NCBI GenBank assembly: GCA_965267405.1
Contig: OZ253954.1
Coordinates: 2,046,001-2,110,000, forward strand
Source: JAPPOI01 sp028818055
Lineage (GTDB): Bacteria; Pseudomonadota; Alphaproteobacteria; Rhodobacterales; Rhodobacteraceae
Reading direction: 5' to 3'
Length of the DNA stretch: 64,000 bases
Shown here: positions 1-9,132 of the stretch, piece by piece
How positions within the stretch are numbered: position 1 is the first letter of the stretch
Layout: the number at the start of each line of letters is the position of its first letter
Translations under genes and position numbers: made by a program
Notes under the pieces: generated by a model
Told to the model about the DNA's origin: nothing
The model's input: only the letters and a program-made list of their open reading frames with translations
The model's database searches: none

Positions 1-107
1 TTTAGTCGTCGCCGATTAACAGCGATAGTGATGTGTGGAATGAACCACTAAGAAAAATGTGGATCGAATTTCTCAGAAAACAAGACACGAGGCTGTGAGA
101 ATCTGAC

Positions 108-443
108 ATGAGAAGTGTAAAGATCTTTGGACTTTCGACATGTGATACGTGCCGTAAAGCAAGAAAAACTCTTGAAAGTGAGGGGTTTAACTTAGAATTC
201 CAAGATGTACGACAACATCCGCTTACGTCCGATAAGCTAAGCCGATTTCTAATTTTTTTTGGAACTCAACTTGTGAATACCCGGTCCACCACGTGGCGAG
301 GCTTGGGAGAATCTGAGCGGCAACTTCCGGAAATTGAGCTACTCACATTGCATCCAACACTTATGAAACGTCCAGTCATTCAAAGCGATTTGGGTTTGAC
401 ATTGGGTTGGAATGACGACGTTAGGGCAACGCATCTTGGCTGA
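108..443 (+). CDS. ArsC/Spx-family arsenate reductase-like protein
   Basis: A 111-residue thioredoxin-fold protein of the ArsC/YffB/Spx group. A CDTC motif at residues 12-15, followed by RKA, matches the catalytic Cys loop of the family. Further on, a NTRSTTWR segment and a KRPVI segment correspond to the conserved NTR..TWR and hKRPh elements. Length is typical of the YffB-like branch. The true substrate is unknown: proteins of this branch are often annotated as arsenate reductases without proof, and no ars genes are nearby. Base composition is more AT-rich than the neighbouring genes. The ATG at 108 follows a weak ribosome site. Confidence 0.8.
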   Translation: MRSVKIFGLSTCDTCRKARKTLESEGFNLEFQDVRQHPLTSDKLSRFLIFFGTQLVNTRSTTWRGLGESERQLPEIELLTLHPTLMKRPVIQSDLGLTLGWNDDVRATHLG

Positions 444-488
444 GACAACGTTTGTGACTATGTCTGGGTCAGGTAGGAGGTAACAGGC

Positions 489-854
489 ATGCGTAACGCC
501 GCAACAGCACTTGGACTCATCGGTGGAGTATTGGCGCTTATTATGGGGATGGCCAGCTATGGCTACACGGAAGCGCTCTATCGATGGGAGGAGCTCACCC
601 AGGTTCTCAATCAGCCAGAAAACGTGGACCTGGTCCGTGGCATGAGCGTGATTGCTCCGTTGCTTGCAATCGCTGGCGCAGCGATGGCCAGATATCGCGC
701 GCTGTGGGGCGGAGCCGCTCTCGCGGTTGCCGCTGTCGGGATGTACATGGCGTTCGGCGTTGGGTTTTTCTCTATCTTTCCTATCGCGATGTGCGGTCTC
801 GCCGCTATCCTTGCGATTGCAGCCCGGCAGCCTGATGTCGAGACGAGCCACTAA
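489..854 (+). CDS. Small four-helix inner-membrane protein, unknown function
   Basis: A 121-residue hydrophobic protein. I see four likely membrane helices, at about residues 4-25, 51-67, 70-88 and 93-111, with a short polar loop (about 27-50) after the first helix. No catalytic motif is visible and I do not recognise the family. A good AGGAGG ribosome site (475-480) lies 8 bases upstream of the ATG. Its 3' end overlaps the convergent doxX-like gene by 50 bases. Function unknown. Confidence 0.6.
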   Translation: MRNAATALGLIGGVLALIMGMASYGYTEALYRWEELTQVLNQPENVDLVRGMSVIAPLLAIAGAAMARYRALWGGAALAVAAVGMYMAFGVGFFSIFPIAMCGLAAILAIAARQPDVETSH

Positions 855-1389
855 GAATCCGGTCAAGGCTCAGTGGACCCCCGCCGCGTAGAACCAGATA
901 CAGCAAGATAAAAATCCAAAACGCACGCTGATCCAAAATGATGCCATCCGGCATGCGATCAAACCATGCGCCAAGGGTTCCATTTGCGATGCCACCATGG
1001 CCGAACAAATCGACCCAGGATTGAACAAAGACGAAACCAATCATTCCAAGTGCAGCTAGTCGAGTAAATAGGCCCAACACGATCAGCAATGGCAAAATGA
1101 ATTCAGCCCAAGTGCCCGCCGTTACGACAGCCCAGTGGAAAATTCCCAATTGCGAGAAGTCATATCCTGCTGCCTCCACAGTTTTTGGAAAGATCTGGAT
1201 ATAAGCTCCGTCGCTTGGAAACAGAAAACCCGTGAAACCTTCGCCGAGTTTTGTGAGACCCGAATTCCAATAGTAAAGCAGGAGTACGGCTGCGAAAACA
1301 AAGCGAGCCAAAGTCGTCATCAAAGGCACAGTCATGCGCTCAAGGCCCGAGAAAACGGTGTTGTGTGCGGATGTCAGGGCGTTGATCAT
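805..1389 (-). CDS. DoxX-family membrane protein of the bufferin operon
   Basis: A 194-residue DoxX-family protein with four predicted helices; the LARFVFAAVLLLYYWNSGLTK and GTWAEFILPLLIVLGLFTR segments are typical. It is the last gene of the minus-strand run bufA-bufB-bufC-doxX, and its ATG overlaps the stop of the DUF2063 gene (ATGA, 1386-1389), so translation is probably coupled. DoxX proteins often end DUF692/DUF2282 operons, where a membrane redox role is suspected but not established. It overlaps the convergent membrane-protein gene at 805-854. Confidence 0.85.
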   Translation of the reverse strand: MINALTSAHNTVFSGLERMTVPLMTTLARFVFAAVLLLYYWNSGLTKLGEGFTGFLFPSDGAYIQIFPKTVEAAGYDFSQLGIFHWAVVTAGTWAEFILPLLIVLGLFTRLAALGMIGFVFVQSWVDLFGHGGIANGTLGAWFDRMPDGIILDQRAFWIFILLYLVLRGGGPLSLDRILSGSSRHQAAGLQSQG

Positions 1390-2141
1390 GGGTCTTCCTT
1401 CACGTCGATTATCGCATTGTTCGCCAGAAGCAGAGCCAGCGTTGCGGATAGGTCAAAGTCATTCTGTTTGGACATGGCTGTCTCGTAGGCGTCGCCGAGC
1501 GTATTTTCGGCCTGAAGTGCAGCCAGAAATGTCGCGGCTCCGGGCGGCAAGAGATGTGGTTCTGGATCTAGATCGGCGCGCACCACGATGACGTCTTGGG
1601 CAACCATTTCTGGTTTTGCGGCCCCCTCGACCATGTTGAACTCCCAAATGGACAACACAGGCCAGTTTGACGATACAATCTGCAGCGCTTTCGAAAGCTC
1701 AACTTTCGATGCCATAAGAATTTCTGGTGCGATTGTCTGAAGTCTATCTGCCGAGAATGGCTCGGCATCCGCAGCATGATAGACTTTACGAATTGCCAAC
1801 TCGAGCCGAGCAACATCTGGCAGATAACCAATGCCTCTTGTTGGTTCGAACGACGCAAGAAATTCGGGCATCTCTTGGCCATAGAACATCATCAGTGGCG
1901 AAGACGGTGGGTGTTTGCGAAGGAATGCGCCTGCAAGCAGTTTGAAGTTTTGCTCACCGACAAGTTTTGCAACTGCCGGAAAAGCTGTTTCAAGCGCTTC
2001 GGTGAGCGATACGGCCACATTGTTGCGATAAACGTCAAAGCGCCGTCCTGCCGGGCGACCTTGTCCATCACTCAATCCAGCAGGGCGCGGAAGGTCTGGC
2101 GTTAGCAGTGCAGATCGAAAGTCTGTTTGGTCAACGGTCAT
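1386..2141 (-). CDS. bufC: DUF2063 (HvfC/BufC-type) partner protein of the MNIO enzyme
   Basis: A 251-residue protein of the DUF2063/HvfC family. The N-terminal part carries the RRFDVYRNNVAVSLTEALE segment and the FPAVAKLVGE..F..LAGAFLRKHPPSSPLM..YG pattern that define the family. Such proteins partner DUF692 (MNIO) enzymes and are thought to present the precursor peptide, although older annotation calls them DNA-binding. Start and stop are both overlapped by ATGA with bufB upstream and doxX downstream. The gene is intact, unlike bufB, so selection on the operon may continue. Confidence 0.85.
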   Translation of the reverse strand: MTVDQTDFRSALLTPDLPRPAGLSDGQGRPAGRRFDVYRNNVAVSLTEALETAFPAVAKLVGEQNFKLLAGAFLRKHPPSSPLMMFYGQEMPEFLASFEPTRGIGYLPDVARLELAIRKVYHAADAEPFSADRLQTIAPEILMASKVELSKALQIVSSNWPVLSIWEFNMVEGAAKPEMVAQDVIVVRADLDPEPHLLPPGAATFLAALQAENTLGDAYETAMSKQNDFDLSATLALLLANNAIIDVKEDP

Positions 2142-2998
2142 GCCAGTGCCTTTGACAAGACCTGGTCGGCGCGATCAGCTTCGGCCCTCAACGTTGGCCA
2201 TTCTGGAACGTCGTTGTCCCATTCGATGAGAGTCGGCATCGGTCCAGACTTCGAAATGGTGTATTCGTATAGCGACCAAACTGGGTCCGCGACTTCGCGC
2301 CCATGGCTGTCGATGAGGAGTGGGGCACCATGATCGTCTTCGTCTTCGTCATGTCCACCCAGGTGAATTTCGCCGACGAGTTCGATGGGAAAGGCGTTGA
2401 TGTAACTAATGGGATCAGTGCCGAGGTTCGTGGCGCTCACAAAAACGTTGTTGACGTCCAGCAAAAGCCCGCACCCGGTCCTCTTGGCGATTTCCTTCAA
2501 GAAATCTGTTTCCGAATAAGTCGATTCATCAAATGCCAAATACGACGATGGATTTTCCAACAGCATTTGTCGACCAATGGCGGTCTGCAGCTCGTCGATG
2601 TGATCTGCCACACGCACCAATGTGTCTGCGGTGTACGGCAATGGCAGAAGGTCGTTCAGGAATGCACTTTCGTGGGTGGACCATGCCAGATGCTCAGAGA
2701 AGCTTGCGGGCTTGGTCCAGTCAACGAGCTTTCTCAGTCGTTCGAGGTGGTCACGATCCAAACGGCCTTCGCCGCCGATCGAAAGTCCTACACCATGCAC
2801 GGACAACGGAAAGCGCTGGCCCAAGTGTCGAAGTTAGGCAATCGGTCGCCCACCATCGCCCATGTAGTTCTCGGCGTGTATCTCGAGCCATTCAACCGGC
2901 CCGGGATCGTTAATTAGGTCTTGGAAGTGCTGGGGTTTGTATCCAACGCCTGGAGCGCCGGGCAGGGCTTCAAAGCCATGTATCGTCGCATCTAACAT
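2138..2998 (-). pseudogene. bufB: DUF692/MNIO bufferin-modifying enzyme, interrupted by an in-frame stop
   Basis: Reading from the ATG at 2998, the frame gives a typical DUF692 N-terminus (a GFEALPGAPGVGYKPQHFQDL stretch in two parts, then EWLEIHAENYMGDGG). It reaches TAA at codon 55 (2834-2836), then continues in the same frame with LRHLGQRFPLSVHGVGLSIGG and the rest of the barrel to 2138. Related proteins have an uninterrupted chain here, usually with Gln, so one C-to-T change (CAA to TAA) explains the stop. The family uses multinuclear iron to modify cysteines of bufferin peptides. Restart at TTG 2824 would lose a conserved barrel strand. Pseudogene, sequencing error or readthrough are all possible. 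Confidence 0.8.
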
Positions 2999-3018
2999 CG
3001 TTGGTCCCTCAGATAGTT

Positions 3019-3052
3019 CAGTTTGCCCCGGTCACGGTGCCGAGGCAAACTG
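3019..3052 (-). promoter_or_regulatory. Intercistronic stem-loop between bufA and bufB
   Basis: Perfect 9-bp arms CAGTTTGCC (3019-3027) and GGCAAACTG (3044-3052) flank a 16-base loop in the 65-base gap between bufA and bufB. There is no U-run after it, so it is more likely to stabilise the abundant bufA message or to act as a partial attenuator than to be a full terminator. Confidence 0.55.
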
Positions 3053-3063
3053 TTCGTGTCGTC

Positions 3064-3369
3064 TTATGCAGGCAGGTCACGATCCAGAGCTTCGAGCGAG
3101 CCCATGCGTGCTGTGCCATCAGCCATTGCTGGCAGTTCGATGTCGGCGCATGTGCCAGCGTCAACCAAGGTCCAGGCGTTGCCCTGGTAGTCTACGGTCG
3201 ATGTGCCGGCGCAAGTTGTGCCTGGTCCAGCGGCACAGTCATTTTTGCCAGCCAGCGAAACGCCGTAGCACTTTTCTTTAGACTGAGCGTGTGCCGGGGC
3301 CGACAGCGAAGCAGTAAGAGCGGCAGCGACTGCGCCAGCAACGGCAAGAGTTTTTGTTGTGTTCGACAT
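3064..3369 (-). CDS. bufA1: Bufferin precursor (DUF2282), BufA1-like secreted peptide
   Basis: A 101-residue DUF2282 protein. Residues 1-28 form a Sec signal peptide ending SAPAHA. The mature part holds four cysteines in the spacing KEKC, NDC, TTC and GTC that is typical of bufferins, copper-binding peptides made as ribosomal precursors and modified by the MNIO enzyme BufB. A strong AAGGAAG ribosome site precedes the ATG. It is the first gene of the operon. Because bufB next door carries a stop codon, the peptide may be left unmodified here. Confidence 0.85.
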   Translation of the reverse strand: MSNTTKTLAVAGAVAAALTASLSAPAHAQSKEKCYGVSLAGKNDCAAGPGTTCAGTSTVDYQGNAWTLVDAGTCADIELPAMADGTARMGSLEALDRDLPA

Positions 3370-3624
3370 TTGATGTCTTCCTTACATTGGGTTCAATAAA
3401 ACTGGGTCGCGAGTGGCGACTGAGGATTAAAAAACAATTTGCCGGATCAACTTCCACTCACGGCTGCGTGTTTGACGTCGTCGTGACAGGTTGAAACAAA
3501 CGCCGTAACAAAACCGGCGATTTTGCGCTTAATTTGACAGAATTTCAGAGTTTTAACTCAAATCTTCGTTAGACCTTCGGGTTTATGAGGTGACTCGCCT
3601 GAAACATCTCGGTGAGGACATTTC

Positions 3625-4137
3625 GTGAAATTGAAACTTTCGACGCTGTTTGCGTCTGCCTTTATTGCTGTCTCGACCCCGGCGATTGCCGCCGCACCCG
3701 AGCCAGTCACACTGGACCCAATCAATCATCAGTCTGCAGAACTTCAGATTCGCATGACAGATGGAACCGTCGTGACCTACACGCCGGCAGAGCTTGAAAG
3801 CCTGCCGACGTACCGCATCACAACGAAGACGCCGTGGCGGGACGATCCCGCGGTCTTTGAAGGCGTTCTGTTGATGGACCTTCTGAAAAAACATGGGATC
3901 GAAGGATCGGCCGCGATCCGGGTTGTCGCGGAAAATGAATACACAACCAGTTTTGACCGTAAGGTCTGGGAAGCCGCACCCATCTTGGTTGCAACTCGGG
4001 TAGACGGCCGAGCGCATTCAAGGCGAGCACGCGGACCAATTCAGTTTGTCGTGGCTTCGGATGACTACGAAGGCTCTTCGGTAATCACTGAGGACCATCT
4101 GGTCTGGATGGCTGCTGCAATTGAGGTTGCAGAATAA
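3625..4137 (+). CDS. Periplasmic molybdopterin-oxidoreductase-like domain protein
   Basis: A 170-residue exported protein; residues 1-23 form a signal peptide ending AIAAA. The rest resembles the small sulfite-oxidase-type (Mo-binding fold) proteins of Rhodobacterales: ELESLPTYRITTKTPW, FEGVLLMDLLKKHGI and a C-terminal IT.DHLVW segment. At this length it lacks a full catalytic molybdenum domain, so it may be a ligand-sensing protein. It starts with GTG behind a GAGG site. It lies 12 bases before the GGDEF-EAL gene, so a two-gene operon is likely, with this protein perhaps feeding the periplasmic sensor part of that enzyme (inference). Confidence 0.65.
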   Translation: MKLKLSTLFASAFIAVSTPAIAAAPEPVTLDPINHQSAELQIRMTDGTVVTYTPAELESLPTYRITTKTPWRDDPAVFEGVLLMDLLKKHGIEGSAAIRVVAENEYTTSFDRKVWEAAPILVATRVDGRAHSRRARGPIQFVVASDDYEGSSVITEDHLVWMAAAIEVAE

Positions 4138-4149
4138 CGCCGCACTTTA

Positions 4150-6174
4150 ATGACGAGCTGGCTGGATAACTTGGCGTCACGTCGCGGCTTTACGCTTACA
4201 ATGGGCGTTATCTGCGCCGTGACGTTGTCAGCTGGCGTCTGGTTCCATCGATCGACGTCAGCGATCGAAGAAACTGGCCGGCTCCTGAATCACTATAGCT
4301 CATCTCGCATTCATGCTGCTTTGAACGATTTAACGCGTCTGGCCATCGAGCTTCCATGGCGACAGGAAATCGCGAACGACGCCGGCACAATGTCGACGCA
4401 GGACTTCATGAAAGCCCTCGATATTTTGCACGCCCGTGCCGAACACATGGAAGCCCGGCTGGTCAAAATCAGCGATGTATCTGTCGACATTGACGAAGGC
4501 GATTATCGCGAGGCCTTGGAAGAAACCGGCGCGAATGCCGTCGCGGCTATCCGGCAGCTGGTTGATGTTGGTGACACGGTTGTTGGGCAGGAGAATTTGC
4601 CAGCCGCGTTACAAGACACTGGATACCGGCAAGAAATCGAAGCGGCACGGTTTGCGACGTTTCGGTATTTGGATCATGTCATCAAACTCGAAAGCCGGCT
4701 GGTGGCGCTTCAGGGCGAGCGCATTAATGCACTGACCCGCACGAGTTATGTTTTCCTTGTTGTCATTACGATTGCCGGCGCAGCGAGCCTACTTCTTCTT
4801 CGCGCTGAAGTCGTCGCCAGGAAAAAACGCGAACAGGCTGAAACCCGTGCGCATCGATTGGCGTTTTATGACACCGTCACAGGGCTCGCAAACCGTGTGC
4901 ATTTCAGAGACCGTGTGGAAGAGTCTCTTCAAACTGGCAAGAAGGGCGCGCTTGTTATCATCGACTTCGACGGCTTTAAGGACATCAACGACAGGCACGG
5001 CCATGCGGTCGGTGACGACTTCTTGAAGATGCAAGGTGCACGTATCGAAGATCATGCGCAAAAGGCGCGGGGGATTGCCGCCCGTCTTGGTGGTGATGAA
5101 TTCGCGGTTTACCTTGAAACAGACGATGTCGGTTTTCTGGAAGAATTCTGTGGATCGCTGATCGCGTATGGCACGCAGCCGCTAAACATTGGAAACTTGC
5201 GGCTGCTTCCGAATTTCAGTGTCGGTCTGGCGACAACGACGCAACTGTCAGTGGCGCGGGCCGTAGAATTCGGTGATTTGATGCGCGTCGCCGATTTCGC
5301 CCTATACAGTTCGAAAGCCAACGGCAAAGGCCGTTTTACGCTCTACGATTCAGACCTTGAACTTGTCTATTCTGAACGCCGGAAACTTCAGAAGGCGCTG
5401 CCCTTGGCCATTCAAAACGGCGACCTTGAGGTCTTTCTGCAACCCAAGGTTTCTCTGTCGACGGATCGCGTCAAAAGCTTCGAAGCATTGGTCCGATGGC
5501 GACGCGATGGCGAGATAGTGCCACCCGGTGAATTCATTGAAATCGCCGAGGAAACAGGGCGTGTGATCGAGCTTGATCAGTATGTCCTTCAAAAGACCGT
5601 CGAGATCCTGGCCGAGTGGAATGCTTCGCATGGCACTGATTTCTCGGTCAGTGTTAATCTCTCTGGACTTCACTTCAGGGGCGAAAACGATCTGGAGTTT
5701 GTAGCGCAAGCCCTGAAGAAGCATGGTCTTCCACCCGAAAATTTGACTCTAGAAATTACCGAAACCGTACAGCTTGGAAACTGGAAAAAGGTTGGGGGGC
5801 TAGTCGCATCATTACGCGAACTTGGCTGCCGGATTTCCATCGACGATTTTGGGTCTGGTTATTCGTCGCTCGCGTACCTGCGGACCATAAATGCTGACGA
5901 ACTGAAAATCGATCGATCGCTGGTGAATGAAGTCGACACGTCAAACGAGTCCCAGTTTATCCTGGATGCCATTCTTGATCTTGCTCGCAGCCTCAAACTG
6001 GATGTCGTGGTCGAGGGTATTGAACGAAGCTCGCAGAAAGAGGTTCTCCGCGAGCTGGGTTGCGAAACGGGGCAGGGGTACTTGTTCGACAAGCCCCGCC
6101 CGGCCGATGAAGCATTGGATGATGCGATGCGGCTTAACATCGAACTCGAGGCTCGCCAGGCAAAGATTGCCTGA
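4150..6174 (+). CDS. Membrane GGDEF-EAL c-di-GMP cyclase/phosphodiesterase
   Basis: A 674-residue protein. A first membrane helix (about 13-30) and a second (about 200-220) bracket a periplasmic sensor region. The GGDEF domain has an intact GGDEF motif at about 314-318, so cyclase activity is possible; I do not see an RxxD inhibitory site in front of it. The EAL domain (about 415-660) has EAL, NLSG, LEITET, DDFGSGYSSL, KIDRS, VVEGIE and GQGY, the metal and catalytic set, so phosphodiesterase activity is likely. Which activity dominates cannot be read from sequence. Probably cotranscribed with the periplasmic gene just upstream. Confidence 0.92.
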   Translation: MTSWLDNLASRRGFTLTMGVICAVTLSAGVWFHRSTSAIEETGRLLNHYSSSRIHAALNDLTRLAIELPWRQEIANDAGTMSTQDFMKALDILHARAEHMEARLVKISDVSVDIDEGDYREALEETGANAVAAIRQLVDVGDTVVGQENLPAALQDTGYRQEIEAARFATFRYLDHVIKLESRLVALQGERINALTRTSYVFLVVITIAGAASLLLLRAEVVARKKREQAETRAHRLAFYDTVTGLANRVHFRDRVEESLQTGKKGALVIIDFDGFKDINDRHGHAVGDDFLKMQGARIEDHAQKARGIAARLGGDEFAVYLETDDVGFLEEFCGSLIAYGTQPLNIGNLRLLPNFSVGLATTTQLSVARAVEFGDLMRVADFALYSSKANGKGRFTLYDSDLELVYSERRKLQKALPLAIQNGDLEVFLQPKVSLSTDRVKSFEALVRWRRDGEIVPPGEFIEIAEETGRVIELDQYVLQKTVEILAEWNASHGTDFSVSVNLSGLHFRGENDLEFVAQALKKHGLPPENLTLEITETVQLGNWKKVGGLVASLRELGCRISIDDFGSGYSSLAYLRTINADELKIDRSLVNEVDTSNESQFILDAILDLARSLKLDVVVEGIERSSQKEVLRELGCETGQGYLFDKPRPADEALDDAMRLNIELEARQAKIA

Positions 6175-6212
6175 CGATTGCCTGCACGACCATAATCCTT
6201 AGACGTGTCCGC

Positions 6213-8192
6213 TTATCGCAAGTCAGGTGGCAAGGCTGCACCCGCCAATTCAGTCACGATGTCGGACAAGGGCATTGTTGAAGTCTCTTTTTCGCCCAGG
6301 CGTCGAACGGTGACCGTCTGGTTTTCAACTTCTCTTTTGCCAATGGCCAAGATTACCGGAACCTTGCCGACCGAATGCTCACGAATTTTGTAGTTGATCT
6401 TTTCGTTTCTGACATCCGCCTCGGCGCGCACACCAGCCGCCGTCAGCTTTTCGACAGCCTCGTGAACGAAGTCGTCCGCGTCTGACACGATAGACGCAAC
6501 GACAACTTGCCTCGGCGCGAGCCAGAAGGGCAGTTTGCCTGAATGTTCCTCGATCAGGATGCCGATAAACCGCTCAAATGAACCGAGACATGCGCGGTGC
6601 AACATAAACGGACGCTGCTTTTCACCGTTCTTGTCGATAAACGTGGCGCCAAGCCGATCCGGCAAGTTCGGGTCCACTTGGAACGTACCACATTGCCAGA
6701 CCCGACCGATTGCATCGGTCAGATAGAAATCCAGCTTAGGTCCATAGAATGCGCCGTCTCCCGGTTCCAAGGTGTACTCTCGACCGACCGCTTTGATCGC
6801 ACCTTCAAGCGCGCCTTCGACGTGATCCCAACTTTCTTCGGACCCGACCCGCTTCTCCGGACGAGTGGCAAAGCGAATTTCAAAGTCCTCAAAACCGAGT
6901 TCGCGATAGATATCCGCCAGGTAATCAATGAACCGAGCGCATTCGTCCTGAATCTGGTCTTCGGTGCAGAAGATGTGGCCATCATCTTGGGTGAAACCGC
7001 GCACGCGCATAATTCCATGAAGCGCGCCAGAGGGCTCGTATCGCGCACAAGACCCGAATTCAGCCAACCTGAGCGGAAGGTCACGGTATGACTTCAGGCC
7101 CTGATTGAATACCTGAACATGGCAAGGGCAATTCATCGGCTTGAGCGCATTGATCCGTGTGTGGTCATTGCTTTTCTTTTTGGACGCATCGTCGGTTTCG
7201 CCGTCGCGGCTTTCATCGACTTCAACAATAAACATGTGGTGCTGGTATTTTTCCCAGTGACCCGAAGCCTCCCACAACTTGCGGTCGACGACTTGCGGCG
7301 TGTTCACTTCGCGATATCCACCGGCCCGCTGCTTCCGTCGAACATAGTCTTGAAGCGTCGTGTAAACAGTCCATCCGTTGGGGTGCCAAAACACCTGGCC
7401 TGGAGCCTCTTCCTGCATATGGAACAGGTCCATTTCGCGGCCCAAGCGTCGATGGTCGCGTTTTTCGGCTTCTTCCAGGAATGTCATATGGGCTTTGAGT
7501 TCTTCTCGATTGCGGAACCCAACACCAGTGATGCGCTGGAGGTTCTTGTTCACGTCACCAAACCAATGCGAGCCGGAAACCCCCATTAATTTGAACGCGT
7601 CAGCAGGAAGCTGGCCTGTGTGCTGCAAGTGCGGGCCCCGGCAAAGGTCCTGCCATTCGCCATGCCAATACATGCGGATCGGCGCATCTTCTGGAATGCG
7701 GTCCACAAGGTCGACTTTGTAGGGCTCGTCGTTATCCGCATAAAACTGCCGCGCGCGGTCGCGATCCCATATCTCGGTCCGCACTTCGTCCCGGGCGTTG
7801 ATGATCTCTTTCATCTTCGCTTCGATTTGTCCGAGGTCTTCAGGCGTAAAAGGTTCGGATCGGTCAAAGTCGTAAAACCAGCCGTGTTCCGTGACTGGGC
7901 CAATCGTGACTTTGACATCTGGCCAGATCGCTTGCACGGCGCGCGCCATAACGTGCGCAAAGTCGTGACGGATCAACTCCAATGCTGGCTCTGGATCCTT
8001 CATCGTATGAATCGCGATGGAAGCGTCGGCTTCGATGGGCCAGGCCAAATCCCAATGTTCGCCATCGATGGTTGCGCTTATGGCTTTCTTGGCCAGCGAG
8101 GTCGAAATGTCAGCGGCAACTTCTGCGGGCGTGACGCCAGCCTCGAAATTGCGAGCATTGCCATCGGGAAATGTAAGGGAAATCTGGGCCAT
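6213..8192 (-). CDS. thrS: Threonine--tRNA ligase
   Basis: A 659-residue class II synthetase that charges tRNA-Thr. An N-terminal TGS domain (about 1-60) is followed by the editing domain with HDFAH and CRGPHL motifs. The catalytic core has the zinc-binding NCPCH segment and motif 2 (EFGSCARYEPSGALHG), and the C-terminal anticodon domain follows. Length and domain order are normal. It stands alone between the c-di-GMP enzyme (convergent) and the hydrolase pair (divergent). I saw no T-box or other leader in the 180 bases upstream. Confidence 0.97.
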   Translation of the reverse strand: MAQISLTFPDGNARNFEAGVTPAEVAADISTSLAKKAISATIDGEHWDLAWPIEADASIAIHTMKDPEPALELIRHDFAHVMARAVQAIWPDVKVTIGPVTEHGWFYDFDRSEPFTPEDLGQIEAKMKEIINARDEVRTEIWDRDRARQFYADNDEPYKVDLVDRIPEDAPIRMYWHGEWQDLCRGPHLQHTGQLPADAFKLMGVSGSHWFGDVNKNLQRITGVGFRNREELKAHMTFLEEAEKRDHRRLGREMDLFHMQEEAPGQVFWHPNGWTVYTTLQDYVRRKQRAGGYREVNTPQVVDRKLWEASGHWEKYQHHMFIVEVDESRDGETDDASKKKSNDHTRINALKPMNCPCHVQVFNQGLKSYRDLPLRLAEFGSCARYEPSGALHGIMRVRGFTQDDGHIFCTEDQIQDECARFIDYLADIYRELGFEDFEIRFATRPEKRVGSEESWDHVEGALEGAIKAVGREYTLEPGDGAFYGPKLDFYLTDAIGRVWQCGTFQVDPNLPDRLGATFIDKNGEKQRPFMLHRACLGSFERFIGILIEEHSGKLPFWLAPRQVVVASIVSDADDFVHEAVEKLTAAGVRAEADVRNEKINYKIREHSVGKVPVILAIGKREVENQTVTVRRLGEKETSTMPLSDIVTELAGAALPPDLR

Positions 8193-8373
8193 TGGCCGGT
8201 CTCCTCGTCAGTTTGGCGCCCACGGAACGCCCGGTTGCGGGTATGTGTTGAGGTGAAATGACCCCGAGTGGCTTCTGTGTCAAGCCAGTTGGTGCCCACC
8301 GCGCCGTAAGGTCAACGTTGCATTACAGTTCGGTTCGGCTAGCCTCGCGCAACACTCGCTTGTCGGATTGACC

Positions 8374-9132
8374 ATGTCTCAATCGTTTCACGACCCTCAC
8401 GTTCGACGATTGTCGTACGATCAAACCTTTGGCCAAGGTCCGGGGGTCGTTTTTCTTGGTGGATTCAAATCCGACAAAGAGGGGACAAAGGCGGTCTATC
8501 TGGAAGAATGGGCGCAGCGTCGTAATCGAAGTTTCTTGCGTTTCGACTACAGCGGCCACGGCACTTCTTCGGGTGAATTCACTGACGGATGCATCAGCGA
8601 TTGGTTCGAGGACGCAGCTGCCATTATCGCCCACCTGACGGAAGGGCCGCAGATCTTGGTTGGGTCATCTATGGGTGGCTGGATTTCTTTGTTGCTGGCC
8701 CGCGAATTCCCGTTGCTGGTGGCCGGACTTGTGACAACTGCAGCGGCCCCTGACTTCACCGAAGATCGTATTTGGAACCGCATGTCTGAAGGTGATCGCG
8801 AAACCCTGATGGCGGAAGGGCAGATAGAACAACCGTCTGATTATTCAGAAGATCCTTACATTATTACAAAGCACCTGATCGAGGATGGGCGCAGCAATCT
8901 GGTGCTAAACCAGCCACTTTCATTGCCGTTCCCGGTGCGTTTCCTGCAAGGCACAGCCGACGCAGACGTCGCCCCGTCGGTTCCAACACGTTTACTCGAT
9001 CATGTGTCAGGTGAGGATATACGGCTGACACTCGTTAAGGGTGCCGATCACAGATTTTCGAATCCTGAGTGCTTGGCCATGATCGTTCATGCCATCGAGG
9101 ATGTAACCGCGCGTGCAGGAGGGTACGTATGA
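8374..9132 (+). CDS. Alpha/beta hydrolase, ABHD10-like
   Basis: A 252-residue soluble alpha/beta hydrolase. The GGFKSDKEGTKA motif, the FDYSGHG..SSGEF.DG segment and the nucleophile elbow GSSMGG place it with the ABHD10/CarC-like thioesterases of alphaproteobacteria. The acid is probably in the TADADV segment, and the base is His in GADHRFS. I chose ATG 8374 over the in-frame TTG at 8368. It overlaps the next hydrolase by ATGA, so the two are translated together. The physiological ester is unknown. Confidence 0.82.
   Translation: MSQSFHDPHVRRLSYDQTFGQGPGVVFLGGFKSDKEGTKAVYLEEWAQRRNRSFLRFDYSGHGTSSGEFTDGCISDWFEDAAAIIAHLTEGPQILVGSSMGGWISLLLAREFPLLVAGLVTTAAAPDFTEDRIWNRMSEGDRETLMAEGQIEQPSDYSEDPYIITKHLIEDGRSNLVLNQPLSLPFPVRFLQGTADADVAPSVPTRLLDHVSGEDIRLTLVKGADHRFSNPECLAMIVHAIEDVTARAGGYV

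Noticed and set aside
2138..2824. A short intact bufB starting at TTG 2824
   Set aside because: It would lack the N-terminal barrel strand with the conserved HAENY motif that is still present upstream in the same frame.
2303..2917. Plus-strand ORF of 204 residues opposite bufB
   Set aside because: Antisense to the DUF692 gene; the minus strand explains the sequence.
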